Assembly: GCA_951813065.1 (NCBI GenBank)
Contig: CATOTH010000002.1
Location: forward strand, 682,001-746,000
Direction: 5' to 3'
From: an uncultured Bryobacterales bacterium
Lineage (GTDB): Bacteria > Acidobacteriota > Terriglobia > Bryobacterales > UBA6623
Length of the DNA stretch: 64,000 bases
A program made the position numbers and the translations under genes. The notes beneath the pieces are model-generated. The model did not search any database, was not told where the DNA came from, and worked only from the letters and a program-made list of their open reading frames with translations. Positions 48,498 through 57,979 of this stretch are shown piece by piece (positions within the stretch are counted from its first letter, which is position 1; each line of letters starts with the position of its first letter).

Positions 48498-49748
48498 GTG
48501 CCGCGCGTTCCCAGGCCATCGTTAGCTTCCTGGATCCTGCTGTCGATGGTGGCGGGAGTCGGCGTTGGAATGCTGGCACCGGCGTTCGCAGAGAGGATCG
48601 AGTTCTTCAGCACCATCTTCCTGCGACTGATCCGATCGATCATCGCTCCCGTGCTGGTGGGTGTGCTGATTCGGGCGATCGCGGGTGCCGGATCTCTCGG
48701 GGCACTCGGACAGGTCGGCTGGAAGTCCGCGATCTGCTTCGAGGTGGCCACGACGATCGCCCTGTTGCTTGGTTGGTTCACTGTTCTGTTGGCCCGGCCG
48801 GGCGATGGCCTGAGTCTGCAGTCGGTGGACCCAACGATCCAGCCCGCCTCGACTGGCTTGGCCGAGGTGATCGAGACAGCAGTCCCGACGAGCATCGTGG
48901 ACGCGCTGGCGCGGGGCGACGTGTTGCAGATCGTAGTCTTCTGCTTCCTCTTCGGGATCGCGTGCCTTTCGGTCGGTGAGAAGGCCAAGCCGGTCGTGAG
49001 GTTTGCCGAGGCGCTCGCAGAAGTCGCGTTCCGCTACACCGACTACGTCATGTGGCTCGCGCCCGTCGCCGTGTTCTCAGCCGCCGCCAACGCGGTCGCC
49101 GGTGGTGGCTCCGGGACACTGGAGGGCCTCGCGGGGTTCGCTATCGCCGCTTGGTTCGCACAGGGCCTTTTCCTGGGGGTCGTCCTGCTGGGTGGGCTGG
49201 TACTGTGCGGCGTTCCGCTCCGACGGTTCGCGAGTTGCGCTCGCGAGCCGTTCCTGATCGGGTTCGCCACGACGTCGAGCGCCGCGGCGCTTCCGCAAAC
49301 CCTGGAGAACTTGCAACGATTCGGTGTTCCCCGTCGCATTCTCGGAGTGGTCGCCCCGCTGAGCCTGAGTCTCAATCTGAACGGCAGCACGATCCACCTG
49401 GCCATGGCAACCGTGTTTGTTTCCCAGGCCGCCGGGATCCAGTTGTCCTTCGAGCAGCAGATCGCGATGCTGCTGACTCTCAAGCTGACCAGCAAGGGCG
49501 TCGCGGGTGTTCCGCGGGCCAATTTCGTGATCCTGGCGGCATTGTTCGAGGGGCACGGCTTGCCGATGGAGGGCCTAGCCGTGTTGCTCGGGATCGATGC
49601 CCTGATCGACCCGATTCGGACCAGTGTCAACGTGGTGAGCCATTGCGCTGCGCCTGCCCTTGTGGCTCGCTGGGAGGGCACCTCGTTTCCTGCCCGGGAG
49701 ACAGGATCCTCCGGCGAAGAATCTGAAGTCGCCCAGGCCGGCGAATGA
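48498..49748 (+). CDS. dicarboxylate/amino-acid:cation symporter (DAACS family)
   Basis: A 416-residue inner-membrane transporter with about eight membrane helices and two re-entrant loops. Family motifs in order: FLRLIRSIIAPVLVGVLI, GFATTSSAAALPQTLEN (HP1 serine loop), LNLNGSTIHLAMATVF (the NMDGT-type TM7 motif, here NLNGS), ANFVILAALFEGHGLP and DALIDPIRTSVNVVSHC (TM8 D-x-x-R-T-x-x-N). Asn and Ser in the TM7 motif deviate from the typical Asp-Gly-Thr, so cation coupling or substrate range may differ. The start is GTG 48498. Confidence 0.9.
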   Translation: MPRVPRPSLASWILLSMVAGVGVGMLAPAFAERIEFFSTIFLRLIRSIIAPVLVGVLIRAIAGAGSLGALGQVGWKSAICFEVATTIALLLGWFTVLLARPGDGLSLQSVDPTIQPASTGLAEVIETAVPTSIVDALARGDVLQIVVFCFLFGIACLSVGEKAKPVVRFAEALAEVAFRYTDYVMWLAPVAVFSAAANAVAGGGSGTLEGLAGFAIAAWFAQGLFLGVVLLGGLVLCGVPLRRFASCAREPFLIGFATTSSAAALPQTLENLQRFGVPRRILGVVAPLSLSLNLNGSTIHLAMATVFVSQAAGIQLSFEQQIAMLLTLKLTSKGVAGVPRANFVILAALFEGHGLPMEGLAVLLGIDALIDPIRTSVNVVSHCAAPALVARWEGTSFPARETGSSGEESEVAQAGE

Positions 49749-49768
49749 GCGGCCTCACAGGTCCGTCG

Positions 49769-50836
49769 TCAGGGCAGCTTCGCCGCGGGTCTCGCATCGC
49801 CTCCGATGTGAAACGTCAGCGAAGTCGGCATGCCGCTGGGGTCCAGGTCGAAAATCAGCGTCGCCGCCGTCCAGCGCAAGGAGAACTCCGTGCTGGAGTG
49901 CGGAAGCATTTCGAGGGGAGCCCCAAAGCCGAATCTCACGGAGAGCGTCGTTCCTTCCCGGCTGATCACTGCGGGCTGCTGCCCCGCCGAGCCGTACCTG
50001 CCGACATAGCGGTCGAGCATTTCAGCCGTCATGGTGGCGATCGGCCTGGTCTGGTGCATTCCCGGTCCCGGACGGGGCTCCTCGGCGAGTTCGCGGACCC
50101 AGATGTTGCGGTACAGCACCGGGTTGCCGTGATCTTGCAGCTGCAGCGGAAGGCGGTCCGGATGGGACTTGTACGGCAGGTGCTGCAGCCAGGCCGTGGG
50201 TCCCCACACTTCGGTGTTGTCCTGCACAAGCACCCCGTTGTGGAACACCGTAAGGCGTGCCGATTGTTCCACGGAGCCGTCTGGGCGGAACCGCGGCCGC
50301 CGGAACACGATGTCGTAGGATTGCCATTCCCCGGCGGGTCGACTGGCATTGACGAACGGGGGCGACTGTCCGTACAAGGCGGCCGCCTGGCCGTCCGCAT
50401 AGGTCACGTTGTCATAGGAATCGAGTACCTGGACCTCGTACTTGCCCATCAGGAACACCCCGCTGTTGCCGCGTCCCTGGCCCTTGCCCCGCGCCGGGGT
50501 CGGCGCCGCCCATTCCAGGTGGAGCTGAATGTCGCCGAACCCCTGCCTTGTGAAGACCGCCCCGCCGCCGGGCACTGCGGCCAGGCTGCCGTCCCGGATT
50601 GTCCATTTGGCCGCGCTGCCGTCCAGGGCCCGCCACTGCGCCAGGTCCGAGCCGTCGAAGAGCACGATTGCGTCCGAAGGCGGGGGAACGGGCAGCTGCG
50701 GCTTAGACACCACCTTCGGCGGCACTGGACGTCCCATGTCGTGGATCTTCCAGCGCACAGGCGACTGGGCCGTGGCGGCTGATGTGAGGAGAGGTGCCGC
50801 GAGCGCCGCGGCGATCAAGGCTTGCTTGGACTGCAT
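49769..50836 (-). CDS. secreted DUF1080 (3-keto-disaccharide hydrolase-like) protein
   Basis: A 355-residue exported protein. Signal peptide (IAAALAAPLLTSAATAQ), then a DUF1080 jelly roll: AIVLFDGSDLAQWRALDG, AAKWTIRDGSLAAVPGGGAV, FGDIQLHLEWAAP, GRGNSGVFLMGKYEVQVLDS and YRNIWVREL. A C-terminal lipocalin-like DUF3471-type strand domain (LDRYVGRYGSAGQQPAVISR to the end) is attached. DUF1080 proteins bind or hydrolyse glycans. It is followed 63 bases upstream on the same strand by the PSD1 cytochrome gene, so both probably belong to one transcript. Confidence 0.88.
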   Translation of the reverse strand: MQSKQALIAAALAAPLLTSAATAQSPVRWKIHDMGRPVPPKVVSKPQLPVPPPSDAIVLFDGSDLAQWRALDGSAAKWTIRDGSLAAVPGGGAVFTRQGFGDIQLHLEWAAPTPARGKGQGRGNSGVFLMGKYEVQVLDSYDNVTYADGQAAALYGQSPPFVNASRPAGEWQSYDIVFRRPRFRPDGSVEQSARLTVFHNGVLVQDNTEVWGPTAWLQHLPYKSHPDRLPLQLQDHGNPVLYRNIWVRELAEEPRPGPGMHQTRPIATMTAEMLDRYVGRYGSAGQQPAVISREGTTLSVRFGFGAPLEMLPHSSTEFSLRWTAATLIFDLDPSGMPTSLTFHIGGDARPAAKLP

Positions 50837-50899
50837 GGGAGATTCTTGGTTTCACTCGTTCGCTTCTCGCGACGCGCGGCGGGTTCCCGCGGGGAAGGT

Positions 50900-53539
50900 T
50901 CAATCCGCGAACAGGAACTGGTTGCTCGCCAGCATAGCGCGCAGCAATCCGGCGCGCTTCTGCTCCTCGCTACCTGCAGCCGTGACGAAATAGGATTCGG
51001 CTCGCTGTACCTCGGCCGCCTCGGGCGGTCGGCCGAAGATGGTTCGGGTGGCATGTTCAAGGAACGCGTCCCTGCCCGCGGACCGGGCACTCCAGCGCTC
51101 TGCGATGGATTGTGTCTGCCGGTGCATGAAGTCCGAGTTCATCAAGTACAGTGCCTGGAGGGTTGTCGTCGTCGATTTCCGCTCGCTCATGGGCAGGTTT
51201 CCGTCAGGTCCGTCGAACAGGTCCAGGTAAGGGTGCTTTTGGATGCGCGGCTGCATGATGTAAACCGAGCGGCGGTTTGTTGTGAAGAAGTCGGAGAACG
51301 GCTCGTGCTGGCGGTAGAAGTAGGTGCGCCGGTGCGGGAAGGGGTGCCCCTCGCCCCTCGATAGCTCCAGTTCGCCGCTGAATGCCAGAATCGAGTCCCG
51401 GATCTGCTCCGCGTCGAGCCGGCGGCGATTGGCCCGCCACAGCAGCAGGTTCTGGGGGTCCCGCTGGTGATTGGCATCGATGTCGAGACTGGCCTGTTGG
51501 TAGGTGCGCGAATCGAGGATCAACCGGTGCATCGCTTTCACTGACCAGCCGCTGTCGATGAAGTAGCGCGCCAGGTAGTCCAGCAGTTCCGGATGGGTCG
51601 GAGGCGAGCCCCGTACTCCGTAATTGCTGGTTGTTCGAACGAGGCCGACCCCGAAGTGGTGGTGCCAGATCCGGTTGACCATCACGCGCGCGGTAAGCGG
51701 ATTCTCGGGGTCCGCGATCCAGTCGGCAAGGAGCTCTCGACCGCTTCCTTGGTGCTCGGGCGGCACTTTTGCCCCTCCGAGGATCTGGAGGAACCCTCGA
51801 CGGACGATTGGCCCGCGCGCCTTCGGGTCCCCTGACCGATGGATCGGGGAGTCCTGCGCCACGCCTTCCGTTACCGCGTACGCCGTTTCCAGGGGGGGCT
51901 CGGAACGCGCGAACACCGCGCGCTCGGCTCGCAGGTGCTCGAGTTCCTTCCAAACGATTTCCCGGGACCTGCCGGGCGTCGTGATCAGCTTGTTCTGAAA
52001 CGACTGGTACTCACGGAACTTCTCGCGTTCCAAGTCGTTCCATAGGGTGATACGTTTCTCGTAGGAAGCCATCACCTTGCGAGCTTCCCCCGCCCCGACC
52101 CGGTAGACGAAGTTGCTGCGGTAGGGCAGGTGTTCCGCGCCGGGATGGGGGAACACGGAGCTGTCCAGGATGCCGTAGAGAGCGTAGTAGTCCGCGGTGG
52201 GGATCGGGTCGAACTTGTGGTCGTGGCACCGCGCGCATTGCACACTCAGCCCGAGGAACGTCTTGCCGAGGTTGTCGATCGTGTCCTCGAGCGTGATGTG
52301 GCGGAGTCGGTGGGGGCTGACTCCGATCCGCCTGGAAATCGCGAGGTAGCCGGTCGCGATGAGCTTCTCCCAGCGTTCTTCCTCGCTGCTGGATTCGAGG
52401 GTGTCGCCTGCGATTTGCTCCCGGATGAACTGATCGTACGGCTTGTCATCCTGGAACGAGTCGATCACGTAGTTGCGGTACTTGTACGCCTCCGGGACCG
52501 GAAAGTCCCCGGAGTCTCCCGCCGTATCCGCGTAGCGCACCAGGTCAAGCCAGTGCCGGCCCCAGCGCTCCCCGTAACGCGGGGAAGACAGTAATCGCTC
52601 GATCAAGTCCGAAAAGGAGATTTCCGAATCGTCAGCCAGGAAATCCTCCACTTCGCGCGGTGTCGGAGGAAGGCCGGTCAGGTCGTACGTCACCCTGCGG
52701 ATCAAGGTGCGCTTGTCAGCGGGGCCTGACGGGCGCAATTCCTCGTCGGCGAGCCTCGCCAGCACGAACCGGTCAATTGCGTTCTCCGCGGAACTGGCCT
52801 CGTCGGGGACCGGCACGGGTGCGTCGGTCAACGGTTGAAACGACCAGTGCTGCCGGTGCTCGTCGCGGATGGTGTAGGAGTGCGATCCGGGTTCTGCCCC
52901 CTCTGGCCAAACGGCGCCGTCTCCGATCCAGCGGGCCAGCACGTCGATCTCTTCTTGCGGCAGCGCTCCGGTCGGCGGCATCTTGAGGTCGTGCTGGTAG
53001 CGCACGGCCTGTACCAGCAAGCTCTGCTCCGGATCCCCCGACACGAGGGCGGGTCCGGACTTGCCGCCCTTGAGCAGCGCTTCCCGTGAATCCATGCGTA
53101 AGCCGCCCTGAGGTTCGGTGGCATGGCAGCCAAGGCACTTGGCCTCAAGCACCGGCTGCACACGCGCAAGGAAGAACTCGCGCGGCGACATCGGCCACGG
53201 GGCTCCCATCTCCACCCATTCCCTGAGGGCGTCGACTTCGTGGGCCTCGAGGCGTCTTCCTGCCGGCGGCATCCCCATCCGGCCCTGGATGCCCTGGACC
53301 GCGTGCAGAAGGATGCTGCTTCCGGGGTCTCCGGGTTTAACCGCGGGGCCCGATTTTCCGCCCTTCAGCAGGCCGGCGAGCGAATCCAGACGCAGACCTG
53401 CGGTCGCGTTCTCGGCGTGGCAGCCGTAGCAGCGGCCCGCCAGGACGGGCCGGACCTTCGACTCGAAGAACTCCGCTTCTGGCGTCTCCGCCCACGCCGG
53501 GACGGCCAGCACCACAGCGATCAGGGACAGCCGCGTCAC
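50900..53539 (-). CDS. PSD1 and planctomycete-cytochrome-C domain protein (DUF1549/DUF1553)
   Basis: An 879-residue exported protein. Signal peptide (SLIAVVLAVPAWAE), two planctomycete cytochrome C (PSC1) modules with heme sites RCYGCHAENATAGLRLDS and KCLGCHATEPQGGLRMDS, then DUF1549 (RRVTYDLTGLPPTPREVEDF, WGRHWLDLVRYADTAG, CARCHDHKFDPI with a third CxxCH), and DUF1553 (ENPLTARVMVNRIWHHHFGV, RRRLDAEQIRDSILAFSGEL, LYLMNSDFMHRQTQSIAERW). This architecture is typical of Planctomycetota and Solibacter-type Acidobacteriota, usually next to sulfatase or DUF1501 genes; its reaction is unknown. The start is GTG 53539 with a weak ribosome site. Confidence 0.93.
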   Translation of the reverse strand: MTRLSLIAVVLAVPAWAETPEAEFFESKVRPVLAGRCYGCHAENATAGLRLDSLAGLLKGGKSGPAVKPGDPGSSILLHAVQGIQGRMGMPPAGRRLEAHEVDALREWVEMGAPWPMSPREFFLARVQPVLEAKCLGCHATEPQGGLRMDSREALLKGGKSGPALVSGDPEQSLLVQAVRYQHDLKMPPTGALPQEEIDVLARWIGDGAVWPEGAEPGSHSYTIRDEHRQHWSFQPLTDAPVPVPDEASSAENAIDRFVLARLADEELRPSGPADKRTLIRRVTYDLTGLPPTPREVEDFLADDSEISFSDLIERLLSSPRYGERWGRHWLDLVRYADTAGDSGDFPVPEAYKYRNYVIDSFQDDKPYDQFIREQIAGDTLESSSEEERWEKLIATGYLAISRRIGVSPHRLRHITLEDTIDNLGKTFLGLSVQCARCHDHKFDPIPTADYYALYGILDSSVFPHPGAEHLPYRSNFVYRVGAGEARKVMASYEKRITLWNDLEREKFREYQSFQNKLITTPGRSREIVWKELEHLRAERAVFARSEPPLETAYAVTEGVAQDSPIHRSGDPKARGPIVRRGFLQILGGAKVPPEHQGSGRELLADWIADPENPLTARVMVNRIWHHHFGVGLVRTTSNYGVRGSPPTHPELLDYLARYFIDSGWSVKAMHRLILDSRTYQQASLDIDANHQRDPQNLLLWRANRRRLDAEQIRDSILAFSGELELSRGEGHPFPHRRTYFYRQHEPFSDFFTTNRRSVYIMQPRIQKHPYLDLFDGPDGNLPMSERKSTTTTLQALYLMNSDFMHRQTQSIAERWSARSAGRDAFLEHATRTIFGRPPEAAEVQRAESYFVTAAGSEEQKRAGLLRAMLASNQFLFAD

Positions 53540-53595
53540 GGCCCTATTCTACATCAGGCCGACAACTCTTGAAGAAGGTGTGTATTCTTGGGCTC

Positions 53596-55176
53596 ATGTC
53601 AACCCAGACCGACTCTACCCGCCGGCAGTTCGCAAGAAGCTCGGCTGCTGCATTGCTCGCTTCATCTCCGGCTCTCTGGGGCTGCGGTGATCGCGGCGAC
53701 GAATCTCCGGGACCGGTCGCGGTGAGCGATTTCGACCATGCCGCCTACACCTTGCCGGGCAGGGAGCGGGTCTTTGTCCCGCCTGGCTGGGGAAGTCCGA
53801 GCCGCAAGCGCTGGGACGGCAAGAACGTCATCGTCCTGATGCTCGACAGCTTCCGGTGGGACCATCTCGGGGCGTTCGGGAATTCCAAGGTGCCAACCCC
53901 GAACCTCGACAGGTTCGCCTCGGAATCCACCTTCTTCACCCACTCGTATCCGGAGGGCCTGCCTACCGTGCCCGTCCGCACCAGCCTCCTGACGGGCCGT
54001 TTCACGTATCCGTTCCGGCGCTGGCAGGTGCTGTACCCGGACGACCATCCCCTCCTGCCCGAGATCCTCTGGAGCGAGGGCTTCCGGACATCGCTGGTCA
54101 GCGACACGTACCACCTTCACAAGCCGTCGTACGGGTTCAGCCGGGGCTTCGACGACGTGAAATGGATCCGCGGCCAGGAGCAGGACCCCTACGTGCGCGA
54201 TCCGGCGATCGTCAACGCAGTCAATGTCGCCCCGCGGTTCAAGCCCCGCGGAACGCGGCCGAACGAGCCTCGCGAGACGCGCACCTATCTTGCGAACCGC
54301 CATTCTTGGAAGACTGACGAGGATCACTTCACTCCGCGGGTGATGCAATCGGCGGTCGATTGGCTCGCCGCGCAGCCGCGCAAGGAGAACCTGTTTCTCT
54401 GGATCGACAACTTCTGCCCCCACGAGCCCTGGGACCCGCCCGAGAGCTATCTGAAGCTTGTCGACCCGAACTACGAGCAGTGGCCGATCCGCAACATCTG
54501 TCCCGTGCCCGGAGACGTTGCTGGCTACCTCGATGCGGAAGAGATGCGGCAGGTGCTGGCGCTGTACGGGGCGGTCGTCCGCTTCGTGGACGCCTGGGTC
54601 GGCCACTTTCTCGACGAGGTGAAGCGGATGGGCATGTACGACAATACATTGATCGTGTTGATGACGGACCACGGGGAGCCGTTCGGCGATCACGGCATCG
54701 TCCGCAAGGTCCGCCCCTGGGGATACGAGGAGCTCGCCCGGACCTTTCTGATGATCCGGGACCCCGCTGGCGCCAACGCCGACCGCGTGGACTCCTACAC
54801 GCAGCAGACCGACGTGACGGCAACCATCCTCGAGTGGCTGGGGATCGAGAAGCCGGCGCACATGACGTCCGAAAGCCTGATGCCGCTGATTCGGGGAGAA
54901 CGTGACCGAATCCGTGACGAGGCCGTCTGCTGCCACTACAACGAGAGCGTCTCGATTCGCCACGACGAATGGAGCTATCACTGGTTTGTGGAGAACTCAC
55001 GAGCTCGAGTGTCCGAAAGGAGCGTGATCGCAAAGGAAGGCCCGGAACTCTACAATCTCCGGGAGGATCCGCTCGAGCAGCGAAATCTGGCCTCCGCGGA
55101 GCCGGACCGTGTCGAGGACATGGACCGCCGGATGCTGGCCTTCACGCAACGGCTGGTCGCTCGCGAGCGCGTCTAG
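53596..55176 (+). CDS. Tat-signal sulfatase-fold hydrolase lacking the formylglycine Cys/Ser
   Basis: A 526-residue alkaline-phosphatase-superfamily enzyme with a Tat lipoprotein-like leader (STRRQFARSSAAALLASS, Cys30). The fold is clear: VIVLMLDSFRWDHLG at the first metal site, VPTPNLDRFASEST, FLWIDNFCPHEPWDPP, IVLMTDHGEPFGDHG and YNLREDPLEQRNLA. The sulfatase signature C/S-x-P-x-R reads TVPVR (Thr124) before TSLLTGR, so the residue that becomes formylglycine is Thr. Thr nucleophiles occur in phosphodiesterase and phosphoethanolamine-transferase relatives, so this may be a phospho-transferase or hydrolase rather than a sulfatase. ATG 53596 is chosen; an in-frame upstream start at 53569 would displace the Tat motif. 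Confidence 0.85.
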   Translation: MSTQTDSTRRQFARSSAAALLASSPALWGCGDRGDESPGPVAVSDFDHAAYTLPGRERVFVPPGWGSPSRKRWDGKNVIVLMLDSFRWDHLGAFGNSKVPTPNLDRFASESTFFTHSYPEGLPTVPVRTSLLTGRFTYPFRRWQVLYPDDHPLLPEILWSEGFRTSLVSDTYHLHKPSYGFSRGFDDVKWIRGQEQDPYVRDPAIVNAVNVAPRFKPRGTRPNEPRETRTYLANRHSWKTDEDHFTPRVMQSAVDWLAAQPRKENLFLWIDNFCPHEPWDPPESYLKLVDPNYEQWPIRNICPVPGDVAGYLDAEEMRQVLALYGAVVRFVDAWVGHFLDEVKRMGMYDNTLIVLMTDHGEPFGDHGIVRKVRPWGYEELARTFLMIRDPAGANADRVDSYTQQTDVTATILEWLGIEKPAHMTSESLMPLIRGERDRIRDEAVCCHYNESVSIRHDEWSYHWFVENSRARVSERSVIAKEGPELYNLREDPLEQRNLASAEPDRVEDMDRRMLAFTQRLVARERV

Positions 55177-55195
55177 GACGGCCCTCGCAGGGCAC

Positions 55196-57694
55196 CTATC
55201 GGGCCGCGACCGCTTTCCCAGCGCTGATCAGGTTGGCGAAGATCCTGTACGCCCCGGGCACGCCCGCCGGAAGCTGCCGGAACCAGGAATACCCGGTGAA
55301 GATATACACTCCCTCGCCGAAGCGGGCGTAGAGCATGCCTCCGCCGAGGGGGCTGTCGCCGGGATCGGCGCAGGCCAGAACGGCATCGTAGCGGTCGTCC
55401 CAGCCCGACATGAAATACAGTCCCCGCTCCTGCACCCAGCCATCAAAATCGGAACGCGTGATCTTGTTGGGCGCGCTTAGCAGCGCGTGTTCGCCAGAGG
55501 GGAATTCGATTGCTGCGCGCTCGTCAGTGACCCGCAGTCGCGATGGGGTCATCGGATAGGGTGCCAGGGTCGCGGTCGCGCCCCCGCCCCTGCCGCGAAA
55601 CGATGCCGTGTTGTACTGCACGACCAAAGTCCCGCCGTTCTCGACGTACGTCATCAGACGTTCCCGGGCGGCCAGCAGGTCGGGCCGAGTATTCAACGCG
55701 CGGATCCCGGTCACGATGGCGTCGTACCTGTCAAGCTCACCCGCCGCCAGCTCTTCGGCGGACAGCAATGTAATCGTCGCGCCCATCTGCGCGAGCGCCT
55801 CGGGAATCTTGTCGCCGGCACCCATCACGTAGCCGATTGCTTTCGAGAGCAGCTGGACGTCGAACCGCTCGACCCGCATCGACGCAGGAGGGAAGACCGG
55901 CGTCATCGGAATATGGTCATACTCGATCGTTTGCATGCCCGAACTGATTTGCCTGCCGTCCAACAGCACGGTCGCTGTCAGTTCGCCGCCTGAACGGCGG
56001 GCTGGCGGTGTCAGCTCGAATTCCGCGGTTTGCTCCTGGCCTCGACGTTCAAAGCGGACTTGCCGCGACTCCGGGCTGACGCTCCATCCGCCAGGCGCCT
56101 GCAGGTGCACGGTCCCGGCTGTCTTGCCCACACTGGACGCTAGCCGCACACGGATTGGGGTGGGTGTCGTGTCGGGGAAGATTCGATTCTGCTGGGAGAA
56201 CGCCACCGTGATCGCAGGCACAACTGCGAGTGGCCGCGAGCGCTCTCCGACCGACCGGTCGATCCAGCGGTACAGTACGGGCTTGTCAATCTCGATGTCG
56301 ATCCCTTCGGGCGTGCGGAACTCGAATACCGCCCGTAGTACGGCGGCCGGCCCGGGTGTGTCGCCGGCATCCTCGCAGTTGGGCCCATCAGCAGTTTCGG
56401 TCCGTAACCAGTACGGCTGCGAGTAGCAGGCCTGCTCCGGAATCGTCACCGTCGCCGAGCGTGCCGCTACACGGTTCAGTTCCAGTTTCGGGCGGCCGTC
56501 GAGGGAAATATCCACGACCCCTTCGAGCCGGGTGGCCCGCCACTCCCAGGGGGACTCTGATCGGCGTAGCGCTTGGGCTGTGATCTCGATCTCCGAGCCG
56601 GGCGCGGCGTCCCACCGGTCTGCTGTCGCGTCAACCCAGATTTCAGACGCAAGCTCAATCGCTCGCTGAAGCTCGCTTCGCTTGTACTCGACTTCCGGCC
56701 CCGAGAGGCTTGCCAGGTCACGGTAGGCGTTCAGCAAGAACGGCAGGATTACGTCCGGCTTGCGCGGGTCGTACTGGTCGCGCGCTCGCTGCAGATTGGC
56801 CCCGACCTGTCGCGCGCCCGCGATCCGGCTCCAACCCGTGTCGATTCCGCTGAAGAGTCCTTCGCCCCCTCGTTCGCCCGCCACGAATTCGAAGTACGCG
56901 GGCACGCTGCCCTTCCGCTGCCCGCTGCCCATGCCCTGGCTGCGGTGCATGCTGCGACTCTCTCCGGCGATCTCGGCGTACGACTTGCCCAGCACCGGGT
57001 CATACTCACCCAGTTCCAAACGGAGGCGTCCTTCGCCCCGGCCGGCCGCTTCCTCCATTTGCCTGTTGAACGTGGGCAGGTTGTAGTAGTACCGACGGGT
57101 ACGCCAGGCCGGCAGGCCTAGTTCCGTGAACTGGCCCGGGTCAGCCGCGGCTTCGAATGCCAGCGGTCCGGTCCAGCCCACGGCCGTGTGGTGGCCATGC
57201 CCGCCGCTGCCCGGGCGCGGGGGGAATCGCGACACAATCACGTCAGGGCGGACCTTGCGGATCACGTGTACCATGTTCCGCAGGAGCGTGTGCTCGCCCC
57301 AGACGCTCAAGGCCTCTTCAGCTGTCTTCGTGTAGCCGAAGTCCACGACCCCGGCGAATTCTTGTTCCCCGCCGTCGATCCGACGCGCCTCCAGCAACTC
57401 GTGCGTCCGGATGACGCCCATCAGAGCGCCTTGCTCGGTGCCGATCAGGTTCTGCCCGCCCTCACCGCGAGTCGCCGAGAGATAGACGGTGCGGAGATGG
57501 CGTCCGCGGGCAAAGTACGCCAGCACGGCGGTGTTCTCGTCGTCGGGGTGCGCCCCCAGCATCAGGACGGTGCCAACCACGTTGAGCCGGTCCAGGAGTT
57601 CCTGGAGTTCGGCCGCACCCCGCAGGGGGGTCGGCTGGCCCTGCAGCAGGCTGACCGCGAGGAGAAGACCGACTGGCACGGATCGCCGCATCAT
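55196..57694 (-). CDS. exported PIG-L (LmbE) family deacetylase with long C-terminal extension
   Basis: An 832-residue exported protein. After a signal peptide, the N-terminal 280 residues are a PIG-L N-acetylglucosaminyl deacetylase domain: VLMLGAHPDDENTAVLAYFA (metal motif AHPDDE), SATRGEGGQNLIG, and SGGHGHHTAVG (HxxxH). About 550 further residues form immunoglobulin-like strands (IRVRLASSVGKTAGTVHLQA, FELTPPARRSGGELTATVLL) and a glutamine-amidotransferase-like C-terminal domain (YDAIVTGIRALNTRPDLLAA, VENGGTLVVQYNT, VYIFTGYSWFRQLPAGVPGA). Long LmbE proteins of this shape are typical for Acidobacteriota and Bacteroidota; the substrate is presumably an extracellular amino sugar. It is convergent with the sulfatase gene. 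Confidence 0.88.
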   Translation of the reverse strand: MMRRSVPVGLLLAVSLLQGQPTPLRGAAELQELLDRLNVVGTVLMLGAHPDDENTAVLAYFARGRHLRTVYLSATRGEGGQNLIGTEQGALMGVIRTHELLEARRIDGGEQEFAGVVDFGYTKTAEEALSVWGEHTLLRNMVHVIRKVRPDVIVSRFPPRPGSGGHGHHTAVGWTGPLAFEAAADPGQFTELGLPAWRTRRYYYNLPTFNRQMEEAAGRGEGRLRLELGEYDPVLGKSYAEIAGESRSMHRSQGMGSGQRKGSVPAYFEFVAGERGGEGLFSGIDTGWSRIAGARQVGANLQRARDQYDPRKPDVILPFLLNAYRDLASLSGPEVEYKRSELQRAIELASEIWVDATADRWDAAPGSEIEITAQALRRSESPWEWRATRLEGVVDISLDGRPKLELNRVAARSATVTIPEQACYSQPYWLRTETADGPNCEDAGDTPGPAAVLRAVFEFRTPEGIDIEIDKPVLYRWIDRSVGERSRPLAVVPAITVAFSQQNRIFPDTTPTPIRVRLASSVGKTAGTVHLQAPGGWSVSPESRQVRFERRGQEQTAEFELTPPARRSGGELTATVLLDGRQISSGMQTIEYDHIPMTPVFPPASMRVERFDVQLLSKAIGYVMGAGDKIPEALAQMGATITLLSAEELAAGELDRYDAIVTGIRALNTRPDLLAARERLMTYVENGGTLVVQYNTASFRGRGGGATATLAPYPMTPSRLRVTDERAAIEFPSGEHALLSAPNKITRSDFDGWVQERGLYFMSGWDDRYDAVLACADPGDSPLGGGMLYARFGEGVYIFTGYSWFRQLPAGVPGAYRIFANLISAGKAVAAR

Positions 57695-57979
57695 AGATAC
57701 GAGTTTACCGCTTGGAACTGCCGACTCAGCGGAATCGGAAGGGACCGGGCCGCCGGCCCCCTTGACGGCTTCGTCACCGGTCTCAATTCCATGTGCACGA
57801 TCGCGACAGGACTGCGATTGAATCCCGATTCGCCACCCGGCTGTACGACAAGGGTGTCCGGGCCTGGACGGAGCGGCGGAGAGTCTCAGATCTCGCGCTG
57901 GCGAACACTCGCCGCGATGCAGCTACTCGATCAGCCCGCCTCCAGGCTGGAATGCGCGACTTGCGCGAGCACTCACCCG
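57695..57979. other. gene-free stretch between the PIG-L and ThuA genes
   Basis: Two overlapping short frames (about 70 codons, one on each strand) span 57783-58005, but neither has a recognisable domain or ribosome site. No hairpin with a T-run is seen. I see nothing firm here. Confidence 0.3.

Noticed and set aside
53662..54981. A 439-codon minus-strand frame opposite the sulfatase-fold gene
   Set aside because: Antisense shadow; no domain, and the opposite strand carries a complete enzyme.
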